From: Pictodentalium vernedei
Taxonomy: Eukaryota; Mollusca; Scaphopoda; Dentaliida; Dentaliidae
DNA: 64,000 bases
Assembly (NCBI GenBank): GCA_031216915.1
Contig: CM062296.1
Coordinates: 142,270,344 to 142,334,343 of the forward strand
Direction of reading: 5' to 3'
This document shows positions 34,293 to 45,017 of the stretch, in pieces; positions within the stretch are counted from its first letter, which is position 1; every line of letters begins with the position of its first letter. The notes beneath the pieces are model-generated. The model saw nothing but the letters and a program-made list of their open reading frames with translations, had not been told where the DNA came from and did no database searches. The position numbers and the translations under genes are program-made.

Positions 34293-34661
34293 GGGGGCGC
34301 GGTGGCTCAGTAGGTAGAGGTGCAGGCTGCAAGCCAAGAGGTCCTCGGTTCGAATCCCACCTGCGGCAACCACTTTGTGTCCTTGGGCAAGACACTTCAC
34401 CCCCATTACCTATGTGGGGGCACGATGATGCCGTGTACTAAGGCGTACTGCATGTCGATGGTATGCATGTCTTCAACCAGTCTAACCCTGCCTGTGCTGC
34501 AGTGCGGAGTTACGGTGTTGGGGAGCTGGCAGCTGCTCGTCATTGCTCGGTGGTTCTCTCCAGGTACTCCGGCTTCCTCCACCCGTAAAACTGTCACGGT
34601 CATGATTAGCCATTGTGCATAAATATGTGACCTTAAACATCAATAAATAATAAATAAATAT
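34293..34661 (+). mobile_element. SINE with tRNA-derived head
   Basis: The head carries pol III box A (TGGCTCAGTAGGTAGAGG) and box B (GGTTCGAATCC). The body from GTGTCCTTGGGCAAGACACT is the one shared with the 5S-headed SINEs. The tail is AATAAATAATAAATAAATA. Flanking ACTGAGAGC at 34278-34286 and 34662-34670 is a likely target duplication, with a short filler at the 5' side. It is not a functional tRNA gene, since the acceptor stem does not close. Confidence 0.85.
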
Positions 34662-34670
34662 ACTGAGAGC

Positions 34671-35387
34671 CTAAGCAAGGAGATGATGTTATAATTCTAT
34701 AGATATAAAGTCTCACCTTTTGACTAGTTTACAACAGGTATACTGATCTTAAAGACAACTTGATGGCTAATCAAGTAAACTGTGATGATGATGATACAAT
34801 ACCAAAATGATGATGAGGCAGGAACAATGTTTATAGAACAATGATGATCAATGGTGAACAACATGCCTGACGTACTTCAAATATCTGTTGACCTCACTTT
34901 TCACTGGTCATTACATATCTGAAACAGAGAGATATGACAGATGAGGTGCATTGAACTGTTCATGTCGACGTAATAAAGGTTGTTTCATCCGACTCCCACT
35001 GAAAGTCGGTTACTCATACCTGGAACAATTCGCTCTACGCAACTCGCCCCCTCGTGATCATGATGGAATACGTGAAGTATTATTTTTAGTACTATTTTTT
35101 CCAGACTGCCTTATTAAGCTAGTCTACATTGTTTCATGTTGCTTTCATTTTTAGCTATGACGAGCAACTCTATATGTGGCAATGTTGGCCTGTCTGTTGG
35201 TCGGTCTGTCACAAACGAGTTTAAAAAACACCATAACTCCTAAAATACTTGATGGAATGACACCATACTTGGTATGCAAGTGTATCTTCATGATGTCTAC
35301 ACCCTCTCAATAGTGCATGTCATTCGGATAATTTCTGTCACATTTATACACTTGTCAGCAACAAGTTTTTTTGTCACCAACAAGTTT
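34671..35387. other. spacer with low-complexity GATGAT tracts
   Basis: No supported gene. Short (GAT)n tracts lie near 34780-34855. The last 240 bp (35150-35387) resemble the left module of a satellite-bearing element, with CTGTCTGTTGGTCGGTCTGTC and 'cttggtatgcaagtgtat' motifs. Confidence 0.4.
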
Positions 35388-38300
35388 TTAGCTTCATTTG
35401 ACATAGTCAAGATAAGCTATTGCCTTCACGTGTGCGGAAGTCTGTTAGTCTGTGAGTCTGTTCACATTTTCCTTTGGCATGGGCTACACCCCGCAGTTCT
35501 TGTCTGATCATCATGAAATTTCATATGCAGGTTTGGGGTCATGTCTAGATGAGAATGACCCCTTTTGGTCGCGATCGGGCAACCGGTATGGCTGCCCGAG
35601 CCTAAAACCCGAAAACCATTAGCACAGTCTACAGGTCGTATTTATGAAGGGATTTCATTGTAACTTGGTAGGATGCCTCTGTATAATGCCTAGATGAGAA
35701 TGTCCCCTTTTGGGCATGTTCTAAAACTTTTTGCACAGTCTAGAGGTCATGTTTAATATGGAGGGATATCATTGTAACTTGGTAGGATGACTCCTTATGA
35801 TGTCCAGATGAGAATTTCCCCATTTGGGCGTGATCTGCCAACCGTGACAACTGCCCGAGCCCAAAACCTGAAAACCTTTAGCACAGTCTACAGGTCATAT
35901 TTGCTGAGGAATTTCATTGTAACTTGGTGGGTTGACTTCATACAATGTCCAGATGAGAAAGTCCCCTTTTGGTCCTGATTGGGCAACTGTGATGGCTACA
36001 GGGGCCCGAAGCCCGAAAACCTTTAGCACAGTCTACAGGTCATATTTATGAAGGGATTTCATTGTAACTTTGTAGGATGACTCCAAATAATGTTTAGATG
36101 AGAACATCCCATTTTGATCACGATCATTCAGCCTTGATGGGTGCCCGAGCCCAAAAACCTTTAGCATAGGCAAAAGGTCATATTTATGGAAGGATTTCAT
36201 TGTAACCTGTTAGGTTGACTCCATATAATTCCTAGATGATGACATCCCCTGTTGGTCATGATTGGTCAACTGTGATGGCTACAGGTGCCCGAAAACCTTG
36301 AGCACAGTCTACAGGTCATATTTATAAAGGGATTTCAGTGTAACTTCATAGGATCACTCCAGATGATGCCCAGATGAGATTGTCCCCTTTGGTTGCGATC
36401 ATTCAACTATGATGGCTGCCCGAGCCCAAAGCCCGAAAACCTTTAGCACAGTCTACAGGTCATATTTATGAAGGGATTTCATTGTAACTTGGTAGGTTTG
36501 ACTTCATATAATGTCTAGATGAGAACGTCCCCTTTTGGACATGATTGGGCAACTGTGACGGCCACAGGGGCCCGAAGCCCGAAAACCTTTAGAACCGACT
36601 ACAGGTCATAATTATGAAGGGATTTCATTGTAGCTTGGTAGGATGACTCCAAATAATGTCTAGATGAGAACGTCCCCTTTTGGTCACAATCATTCAGCCA
36701 TGGTGGCTGTCCGAGCCCAAAGACCTTTAGCATAGTCTATAGGTCGTATTTATGGAAGGATTTCATTGTAACTTGTTGGGTTGACTCCATATAATGCCTA
36801 GATGATGACATCCCCTTTTGGTCGTGATTGGTCAACTGTGATGGCTACAGGTGCCCAAAGCCCGAAAATCTTGAGCACAGTCTACAGGTCATATTCATGA
36901 AGGGATTTCATTGTAACTTCGGAGGATCACTCGAGATGATGCCCAGATGAGAATTCCTCTTTTGGTTGCGATCATTCAATCATTATGGCTGCCTGAGCCC
37001 GAAACCCGAATACCTTTAGCACAGTCTACAGGTCATATTTATGAAGGGATTTCATTGTAACTTGGTAGGTTTGACTTTATATAATGTCTAGATGAGAACA
37101 TCCCCTTTTAGACACGATTGGGCAAATGTGACAGCTACAGGGGCCCGAAGCCCGAAAACCTTTAGGACAGTCTACAGGTCATAATTATGAAGGGATTTCA
37201 TTGTAGCTTGGTAGGATGACTTCAAATAATGTCCAGATGAGAACGTCCCCTTTTGGTTGCGATCATTCAGCCTTGATGGCTGCCAGAGCCCAAAAACCTT
37301 TAGCATAGTCCATAGGTCATATTTATGGAAGAATTTCATTGTAACCTGTTAGGTTGACTCCATATAATGCCTAGATGATGACATCCCCTTTTGGTCGTGA
37401 TTGGTCAACTGTGATGGCTACAGGTGCCCGAAGCCCGAAAACCTTGAGCACGGTCTACAGGTCATATTTATGAAGGGATTTCATTGTAACTTCGTAGGAT
37501 CACTCCAGATGATGCCCAGATGAGAATGTCCCCTTTTGATTGTGATCATTCAACCATGATGGCTACCCAATCCCAAAGCCCGAAAACCTTTAGCACAGTC
37601 TTCAGTTCATATTTATGAAGGGATTTCATTGTAACTTGGTATGTTGACTTCATATAATGTCTAGATGAGAACATCCCCTTTTGGATGCCATTAGGCAACT
37701 GTGACGGCAACAGGGGCCTGAAGCCCGAAAACCTTTAGCACAGTCTACAGGTGATATTTATGAAGGGATTTCATTGTACCTTGGTAGGATGACTCCAAAT
37801 AATGTCTAGATGAGAACGTCCCCTTTTGGTCGCGATCATTCAGCCTTGATGGCTGCCCGACCCCAAAACCTTTAGCATAGTCTTTTAGTCATATTTATGG
37901 AAGGATTTCATTGTAACCTGTTAGTTTAGGTCATATTTATAAAGGGATTTCAGTGTAACTTCATAGGATCACTCCAGATGAGATTGTCCCCTTTGGTTGC
38001 GATCATTCAACCATGATGGCTGCCCAAGCCCAAAGCCCAAAAACTTTTAGCACAGTCTACAGGTCATATTTATGAAGGGATTTCATTGTAACTTGGTAGG
38101 TTGACTTCATATAGCGTCTAGATAGAACGTCCCCTTTGCACGCAATTGGGAAACTGACGGCTACAGGGGCCTGAAGCCCGAAAACCTTTAGCACAGTCTG
38201 CAGGCCATATTTATGAAGGGATTTCAATTTAACTTGATAGGATGACTCATTTTGCAATAATTTCACTGTAACTTGGTAACTTTCGTTGATATACGTTAAC

Positions 38301-38539
38301 TGTGAGGGCCACATACATTAACTGTGAGGCCATATTAACCCACCCCTCAGCTCTTTAGTACAGTGTACACCTCATATTATTTTTTATCAAAAACATAGCA
38401 TACAGGGAACAGAAATTAACATATTCCCAATTATCACAATTCTTGTCTTATTTCATAATCCTTTCATAAACATTGAACATTATCCTTTTCATCAAACACA
38501 ACACACAAGTTAAGCTACAGTGTCATTGACACTTTCATT
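35388..38539 (+). mobile_element. Helentron/HINE-like element 1 with four-monomer higher-order satellite
   Basis: The left end TTAGCTTCATTTGACATAGT-CAAGATAAGCTATTGCC is a version of the hairpin module seen at 46712 and 53064. The right end carries AAGTTAAGCTACAG, the hairpin AGTGTCATTGACACT (38519-38533) and TTCATTT. Between them lie about 19 monomers of 138-146 bp (GCACAGTCTACAGGTCATAT ... GAAGGGATTTCATTGTAAC). From 35890 the monomers fall into four types in fixed order, repeating about every 572 bp (type 1 at 35890, 36455, 37028 and about 37600). The 3' hairpin near the end and insertion at T/T suggest a Helentron-derived non-autonomous element. No Rep/helicase is visible. Confidence 0.7.
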
Positions 38540-38540
38540 T

Positions 38541-38971
38541 TGTCACCAATGAGTTTTAAAACATCATTGGCATTGCACAAATCATCGCAGCTTCGGCACT
38601 GTGACAGTGCGTCTTGTTCACTTGTAAGTTGTAAATGAAAATGTTTTGCACATGGTATCATTTGAATTGAATTTCTGAGAATGAGTTGGGTATAAACGAC
38701 TGGCTGTATTTGACTTTATATCCATGTTGCCACTGTTGTCAGTCAAGATTAGCCATTGATTGTGAAAAAATGTTTTCCCTCAAACACCAATAAATAAATA
38801 AAATAATAAATTAATAAATTAAATGAATATAAATAAATAGAGAATGGGTGTGCATTGCTTCAACCAATCCATCTCAAGTATAATTTTTCCTCAAGAGTGA
38901 AGACATAATGGATCACACAACATTACATTTAGTTGAAGCCTTTAGTTAACTGATCAAGGCTAAGAGTGCTA
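38541..38971. other. AT-rich spacer with a SINE tail remnant
   Basis: About 38745-38840 resembles the SINE 3' tail (AGATTAGCCATTGATTGTG ... CACCAATAAATAAATAAA). Nothing else is supported. Confidence 0.4.
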
Positions 38972-39285
38972 CAGTTAAAACTAGAAGTACTGTCACGAAA
39001 TGCGCACAAATAGCACGTTGATATGCTCATTAATATGCGCATTATGGCCCAAGTAAAGCTATCAAATTTTGTACATATGGCCTGTGCACAAGCAATGTTT
39101 CAGCCAATGGACCTCCGGGTAACCCGGAGGTCCATTGGCAGAAACATTGCATGTGTTTGCTATGGGTAACCAGGAGAACCTGCCGTGGTTTGGATGCCAT
39201 TCGATATGGCAATTGCGCGCAATTCCAACGCGCAATTAAGCCTAGATAAGCGCACTATTCGTGACAGGACTTCTAGTTTCAACTG
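38972..39285. mobile_element. mariner-like MITE (TA target) with nested palindrome
   Basis: Ends CAGTTAAAACTAGAAGTACT and the reverse complement ending TTTCAACTG are flanked by TA on both sides. A perfect fold-back (39092-39150; arms around CCAATGGACCTCCGGGT) lies inside. Confidence 0.65.
39092..39150. repeat. perfect short fold-back
   Basis: GCAATGTTTC and AGCCAATGGACCTCCGGGT pair with ACCCGGAGGTCCATTGGC and GAAACATTGC. Confidence 0.8.
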
Positions 39286-39830
39286 TACTTTTCTTGACCA
39301 CAGGTTATGTCATCATGTTTTTCTCTCCAATATTTCATTGGATAGTGCCAAATGGTGCTATCTGATAAAATGTAACTGAGCACTGAGTGTAGATATTATA
39401 GCCACAACCTGTAGGATTTAGTTAAGCCCATATACAGGCTTCCGGCACTCTTCAGTACCAGTTAAACATAAGGCTAAATGTCCTCCAATATTATGCCTTT
39501 GACCAGCGACATCCACCCTCACTGACTTCATCCCTTTTATGCGCCTATGCTCCTCCCCCCTCCCATCCCCCCACCCCCCCCACACACACACATGGTGTAC
39601 TACGGATTTTCATATTTTTTGCCCCAATACAAAACATATAACCTCTCATTCAAGCTCATTCCAATATACAAAAAGGATTAATAAGTTATGATTTTGAGGC
39701 AAACATTAAGAAAACAATGGTTAGTTCCCCTCCCCCTCACACACACTACAACATATTTTTATTGTAGTTCAACTGTTCTCAATCTGTCACCACTTTTTCT
39801 TCTTCAAGTGGTTTTAAATATTTATAATTT
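39286..39830. other. spacer with C-rich and CA tracts
   Basis: Contains CTCCCCCC / CACACACACA runs near 39550-39592. No gene is seen. Confidence 0.4.
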
Positions 39831-42772
39831 GCAGGGATAACTGGCCCTCCTTTGAAACTCCATTGTGAAGTATGTTGATGGTGTCTCATATGTACAGAAG
39901 GGGAATATTGAGAAGCACATTAGAAGTGGCTCTCTCCACGAGTGGCTGAAAAACAAATATAAGCAGACTGAGAGTTATGATGAGGAAGACAATGCAGCTG
40001 TTGCAAGTTGTAGTAGTTCTCAAAAGTCCTCTGGCTAAAAAACGCAAGATATTGTTTCACTTCCAAAGTTTGTTTCTAGTGCCTCAGAAAAAAACTATAT
40101 TCACCTCTTCAACACAGCTTTATCTTTGGTACTAGCTGAAAAGCCCCTTACAGATTTTCCTTTTCTGATCGAACTCCAAAAGAAGAATGGTGTTCATTTT
40201 TTATGTGTACCCATACTATGTATGGTACACATAATGCCATCATCCGTCGTTTGTCTATCCTTTGTTCATCTGTCTGTCCATCTGTCCATCCGTCCATCTG
40301 TCCGTCCATCTGTCTGTCTGTCCGTCTGTCCAGCATCCGTATCCATTTCTTTGTCATTCGATAACTTGAAAAATATTGCTTGGATTGTCAAGTTACTTTA
40401 TATTTGTGTTCAGGTTACTGATGTGCCAAGCTGTATAGTTTTTGGTGTAAATCTGATGATTTGATCCTGAGATATTAACCCTTTATCCTTCAAATTGAAA
40501 ATTCCTCCAATCCCTTTGACATTCGATAACTTGAAAAATATTGCTTGGATTGTCATGTTACTTTATATATTTATTCAGGTTACTGATGTGCTGTACTGTA
40601 TAGTTTTTTATGTAAATCTGATAATTTGATCCGGAGATATTAACCCTTTATCCATCAAATTAGACACACCTCCAATCCATTTCTATATGTACCCATACCA
40701 TGTATGGTGTACATAATGTCGGCATCCATGGTGGCCCTCCATCATACAGCTTTCTACTAGTTTGGTGTATGGGTACACATCTGACGATTTCATCGGCCTA
40801 TTTTTTCTCAGGCAAAGATGACAGAATGTCATGTTCTATTTTTGTTCACTTCCTTGCAAAAGCTATTCACAATGATTTAGAGACAATAATGGCATCTGCA
40901 AACTTTTTCTCTGGTGAGATGGATGGGTCAGAGGCTCGTAAAACCAAAGAGGAAAAAGAGCTTGTGTACTGTAAAGTTGTTAAGGGTCAACCAGTCGAGT
41001 TACTTTTAAAATGCTAAAAAATGTACAATTTTGGGGATGTCAATGCCTCTGGTACAAAGGCTGCTTTTGTTGATGCCTTTTCTGGAAGTTTGTAGTCCTG
41101 AGAGATTTGAAAAACAGTTGGTTGCTGTCTGTGCAGATGGGGCCAGCATAAACATGGATAGAATATCGGGTGCCTGTACAGAACTCCAAAAAGATTCCAG
41201 ACCCTGGCTTCTAATTGTTCATTGTATAAATCACCGTCTCGAGCTGGCAATAGGAGATGCCTTCAAGTGTAATGCAGCTTTCAAATGCTTGGATGACATG
41301 ATGGTTGCCATTTACTACCTCTTTCGAAACATTGGCAAAAATGTGTATCATCATGAGACTTGCGCAGAGACTGTCTGTAACTTGGGTTTTATTTGTTAAT
41401 TCTAACTGGACTAGGTTTCAGGAACATACTTTCAGGGGTGTGAGAGTAATGAATGTTAATTATTTGACTTTACTTCCGATTGCCTAAAACATGATCGAGG
41501 GCGACAACCAAACTTGCAAGCCAGATCTTAAAGCACAGATGAAAGGTTATCGTAAACATTGGGTAACATATGGTTACTTAGGAACCCTAGAGCTGTATCG
41601 TAGAGTACTTAGGCTCACCACCCATATCAGTTTAACTTTTGAGAAACAAACAGCTCTTGTCACTGACATATTAGATGCACTAGATGAATGTAAAACGGAA
41701 CTGAATGCATTAACAGCAGCTTCTGAGTCTGACCTACCATTTAATATAGAAACTACATTCAGTATTTCTGCAACGAATCTTCCAGCATCCATCCAGTTTA
41801 AAACCAGAGCACAAATGACTGAAAGACAACTCCCAAGATGTGTACAGGCACATTGTGAAGATCAGAGAAAGTTTTACTCTTACCAGAGTGAAAGAGGGGA
41901 AAAAGAGATCCAAAACATCAAAAATAAACTTCCTCCTGTTATTGTTTCCTGTATAAACAGTAGGTTTGGCTCATTGAAAGAACCCATAGTCCAGGCCATG
42001 AGGATAGCTGACCACACATTATGGGATGATGATGATACCAATTTTGGAAAGGACTGGGTGAGAACAATTGCTAATCATTTTAGTGTTGCACTTGAATTTC
42101 CCAAATTTAACCTTGAAATGGCACTGAAGGAGCTGAATGGGGTAAAATACTTGAAAGCCACTAAACTTAAAATGTATCCGTGAAGAAACTTCATTCTGGG
42201 AAAGAATGTTTTCAGAGTATCAGTATCACCACAAGTTTCCTCACTTTCTTCTGAACATTGAGATTTGTTTGACCATGACCTTTTCAAGTTCTGTTGTGGA
42301 AAGGGGGCTTTTCAACAGTTAAACGTCATCTGCAAGACTCAAGATTGAGAATGAAAAAACGATCTACTAACAGCCTACTTGTCATCAGAATAAATACTCC
42401 ATTACTGTGCCAACTCAATCCAAGTTACGAAACTAAACTTGTAATGAAAGCTCTTGACATGTATATGAGTGACCCTGATCTTAAACAGGGGAGATACCAA
42501 CAAACTAAAACAAAACAAAGCAAGAGAGATAAATCACTGCCCTCATCTGTCCAAGGAACAAGAGATTTGACTGACCCTTTTCTTCCAGTTCCCTTAGCAG
42601 TTCACATTGGGTCTGGAGAGCTGCAAAACGATTTACTTACTGGTTTGGATGTGGATGCCAGCTGTTCATAAAGTGAACAAGAATCTGGAATGAGTTCAGA
42701 GAATAAATCAGAGTCAGAAGCTGAGACTCTGTTTGAAACTGACAACACTGACTGCACCATGGTTGAATGCTA
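39831..42772 (+). pseudogene. hAT-type (ZNF862-like) transposase gene, broken and interrupted
   Basis: Begins after a good splice-acceptor-like TTTGCAG. Pieces in order: zinc-finger half KYVDGVSYVQKGNIEKHIRS (about 39870); a linker ending ELQKKNGVHF (about 40200); an insertion (40203-40780); FFSGEMDGSEARKTKEE and ELVYCKVVKGQPVELLL (40905-41010); CADGASINMDRISGACTELQ and HCINHRLELAIGDAF (41130-41265), typical hAT catalytic-core segments; a 230-residue open stretch 41491-42183; and the C-terminal dimerisation region FSTVKRHLQDSRLRM (about 42310). An extra G in the run at 42301-42305 shifts the VERG/FSTVK junction, and several stops occur elsewhere. The acidic tail ends at TAA 42770-42772. It could be an old transposon or a dead domesticated relative. 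Confidence 0.8.
40203..40780. mobile_element. TIR element with microsatellite and two 160-bp units, inside the hAT gene
   Basis: Ends ATGTGTACCCATAC and GTATGGGTACACAT are perfect 14-bp inverted repeats. The interior has a GTCCATCTGTCC microsatellite (40255-40330), two tandem units (CATTCGATAACTTGAAAAAT at 40355 and 40520), and a second ATGTACCCATAC... hairpin near 40686. It interrupts the hAT reading frame. Confidence 0.7.
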
Positions 42773-42963
42773 AAATACAATTTGTTCACAGTTGTAGCTG
42801 AGTAGCTAGCTCAGCTGAAAACATTCATTTCTTGAATCAATGACAAAATAATAATTACATCAATCCATTCATACTCATTTCAGTGTATAGTGACATGGTA
42901 AGTTTTATCATGTCGCTGCAAACAGCAAGAACTACAAATGAATGCTATTATTGTACAAATGTT

Positions 42964-43090
42964 AAATCCCACTCTACTACATGACCAGATACCCAAATGA
43001 CAATATTTTAGTAGTTATCCATTCTCTCTTTATTGAGAGAGAATTAATTGCTACCAAATCACTAAGGGTCGGGTGGTAGAGTGGGATTTT
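42964..43090. repeat. fold-back MITE
   Basis: AAATCCCACTCTACTAC pairs with the reverse complement ending at 43090. The centre holds an ATTCTCTC / GAGAGAAT stem. Confidence 0.65.
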
Positions 43091-43234
43091 TCAGCTTTAA
43101 GCCTTTAATACATATAATTTAATCACAAGCTCAACAGAAGGTTTTCTGTCTAATTTTTGTTGTATATTTAATAAAAGCACTGGTGAGCCCGAGAGAGTGG
43201 ATAGTTAGACTATACCCTGGTTGTAGCTAAAGTA

Positions 43235-43273
43235 ACCTGACCGGTTTCGTTCTTATTTGAACTCGTCAGAGGT
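43235..43273 (-). ncRNA. hammerhead ribozyme motif
   Basis: On the minus strand the complete core is present. CTGACGA (positions 43269 to 43263) is followed by stem II GTTC / GAAC (4 bp) with loop AAATAA, then GAAA, then the self-complementary ACCGGT as a minimal stem III, and a GTC cleavage triplet (43241-43239). Flanking ACCT and AGGT form a 4-bp stem I. Hammerheads with almost no stem III, thought to act as dimers, are known from Penelope-like retroelements, and a Penelope-type endonuclease lies 260 bp away. That ORF is on the opposite strand, which would fit an inverted terminal repeat unit or a neighbouring element. Confidence 0.7.
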
Positions 43274-43536
43274 GGAGTGGTGGTTCGGCCTTCCCCTGTT
43301 TATACCATTTGGTGTGGCGGTACCATTTATTGGTGTGGCGGTACCTTTTGTTGGTATGGCGGTACTGTTTATGTAGCTTCGGAGAATCTATCCCCGATAG
43401 GACTGAGGGCCACCATACCCTAATGTCGGGGCCCCAGAACAGACGTTACCAAAACCATTATCCAGGACATACTTATTAAAGCCAGCAATTAAATCCTGCT
43501 GGCCACCATTGAACAATTAAAAAACGAAATTTTTCA

Positions 43537-44103
43537 ATGTCCACCAAAGGACGAACTGTATTCCCCCAACCTCCACTTCTAGCCAGGAGACGAAACCCAG
43601 CACTCACAAACATCCTGACTAGAGCTAAATTACCCAAACTTAAACAAATCAGCGGCCGAGTAATACCAAACCCATTTTCGCCAAGCTCGAACAAATACTG
43701 CTCTGTCTGCCCCAACCTACCCAAACACCATTGGTTCTCAGGAAAAGCCTCGAAAAACAGACACCGAGGCCCTTTCAAAACCAACTGTATGTCCAGAAAT
43801 TGCATCTATCTCATCAGTTGCTCAGAATGTGGTAAACAATACGTGGGCGAAACAAAACGCAACTTTTATATCCGCATCAAAGAACACTTAGCGGATATCA
43901 GACTCAAAAGAGACACACCTGTCTCCTATCACTTTAACCAACCTAACCACACACTGAGCAACGTCAAATATAGGATCATACAAATTCTCAACACCAATCC
44001 AGATGACCCGAAAAACACAGATAGAAGACGTACTGCTGAAATCACATGTATCTTCCAACTCAAAACGCTCATACCGTTCAGCCTGAACAGAAAGGACTTT
44101 TAG
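43537..44103 (+). CDS. GIY-YIG endonuclease C-terminus of a 5'-truncated Penelope-like element
   Basis: 188 codons, probably the in-frame tail of a longer ORF2. Motifs visible: a Cys-rich linker (CSVCPNLPKHHW), CIYLISCSECGKQYVGETKR containing the GIY-YIG-like YLI...YVG pair and a CxxC, then RIKEHLADIR and a C-terminal TLIPFSLNRKDF. This matches the endonuclease end of Penelope-like retroelements (TERT-related RT plus GIY-YIG). The RT part is not found upstream, so the insertion is 5'-truncated, which is common for the class. The endonuclease frame is open, so the insertion may be fairly young. Short GGTGTGGCGGTACC repeats lie upstream at 43310-43365. Confidence 0.8.
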   Translation: MSTKGRTVFPQPPLLARRRNPALTNILTRAKLPKLKQISGRVIPNPFSPSSNKYCSVCPNLPKHHWFSGKASKNRHRGPFKTNCMSRNCIYLISCSECGKQYVGETKRNFYIRIKEHLADIRLKRDTPVSYHFNQPNHTLSNVKYRIIQILNTNPDDPKNTDRRRTAEITCIFQLKTLIPFSLNRKDF

Positions 44104-44349
44104 TCAATTATTCTCTTGTAATTTTTGTTGGTTTTAAAGTTAAACTGTTTTTTTTTCAAATTGTTTTTAAATTTATTTGAGTGTTAAGTTTACTGTTAAA
44201 GCAGGGATCCAGTTGGGGTATTTTCAGTTGGACTTGAATTACTGAATATATAAAAAAACAAAAACACATTCCAATGATTTGTTGTTTGATTCCTTTATTT
44301 CCTAATATGCTTTCTGAATTCTCATCAGAAATTTGATTCTATATAGTAA
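44104..44349. other. AT-rich 3' flank of the Penelope fragment
   Basis: Probable 3' untranslated part of the element. Nothing else is supported. Confidence 0.35.
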
Positions 44350-44357
44350 ATAGAGAG

Positions 44358-44660
44358 TAATCGCTTGACTGCACTGGTTACATGAAATAATTCATGAGAG
44401 GTGAGGGATGTTGTACAAACACGAGTGCGCGAATGGTTGTCTGGACTGGTTATGTGAAATAATTCATGAGAGGTGAGGGACGTTGTACAAACACGAGTGC
44501 GCAAATGGTTTTCTGGACTGGTTACGTGAAATAATTCATGAGAGGTGAGGGACGTTGTACAAACATGAGTCCACGAATGTGCACAATTTTTTTACAATAT
44601 AGTCCCTTTCCTCTCATGAATTATTTCACGTAATCAGTCCAGTCAAGCGATTACTCTGTT
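44358..44660. repeat. fold-back element containing three tandem 82-bp units
   Basis: Outer arms AGAGTAATCGCTTGACTG and CAGTCAAGCGATTACTCT. Inside, three units of CTGGTTA..TGAAATAATTC, ATGAGAGGTGAGGGA, GTTGTACAAACA follow in tandem (near 44378, 44444, 44516), with one inverted copy at 44610-44642. Confidence 0.75.
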
Positions 44661-44698
44661 TATTACTTTTCATTATTAATGATAATTATATTATTTAA

Positions 44699-44905
44699 CC
44701 CTTTACCTAACGTAATAGCCAAAACCGGCCAGTGCTATTCTAAAAAATTGCTAGTTAATTTTAATTATTTTTTCATTTTTTGTCTCTAAAACATAGGTTA
44801 TGACCCCTCATTGGAACGAGCCCATCGAGACAAAAAATTAAAATAATAGTTATTCAAGAATTTTTTTTTTGTAAGTGTCGTCTGCATTTCATGTTAGGTA
44901 AAGGG
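44699..44905. mobile_element. piggyBac-like MITE (TTAA), copy 1
   Basis: Starts TTAA-CCCTTTACCTAAC and ends GTTAGGTAAAGGG-TTAC. TTAA targets with CCC-starting TIRs are typical of piggyBac-derived MITEs. Related copies lie at 57400-57644 and 57765-58002. Confidence 0.7.
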
Positions 44906-45017
44906 TTACAGAAACAAAAAACAATGAAGTCCCCATTACACCCACGGCATAGCATCTTCGTTTGCAAGCACAGATACATGACCCAATTGTTGATTGCATA
45001 TTTCACTTGTGAAGTTA

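Noticed and set aside
44310-44340. Second hammerhead on the minus strand (CTGATGA ... GAAA)
   Set aside because: Stem II cannot form because the base before GAAA is A and the pairing is only a palindromic GAATTC, so the core rules fail.
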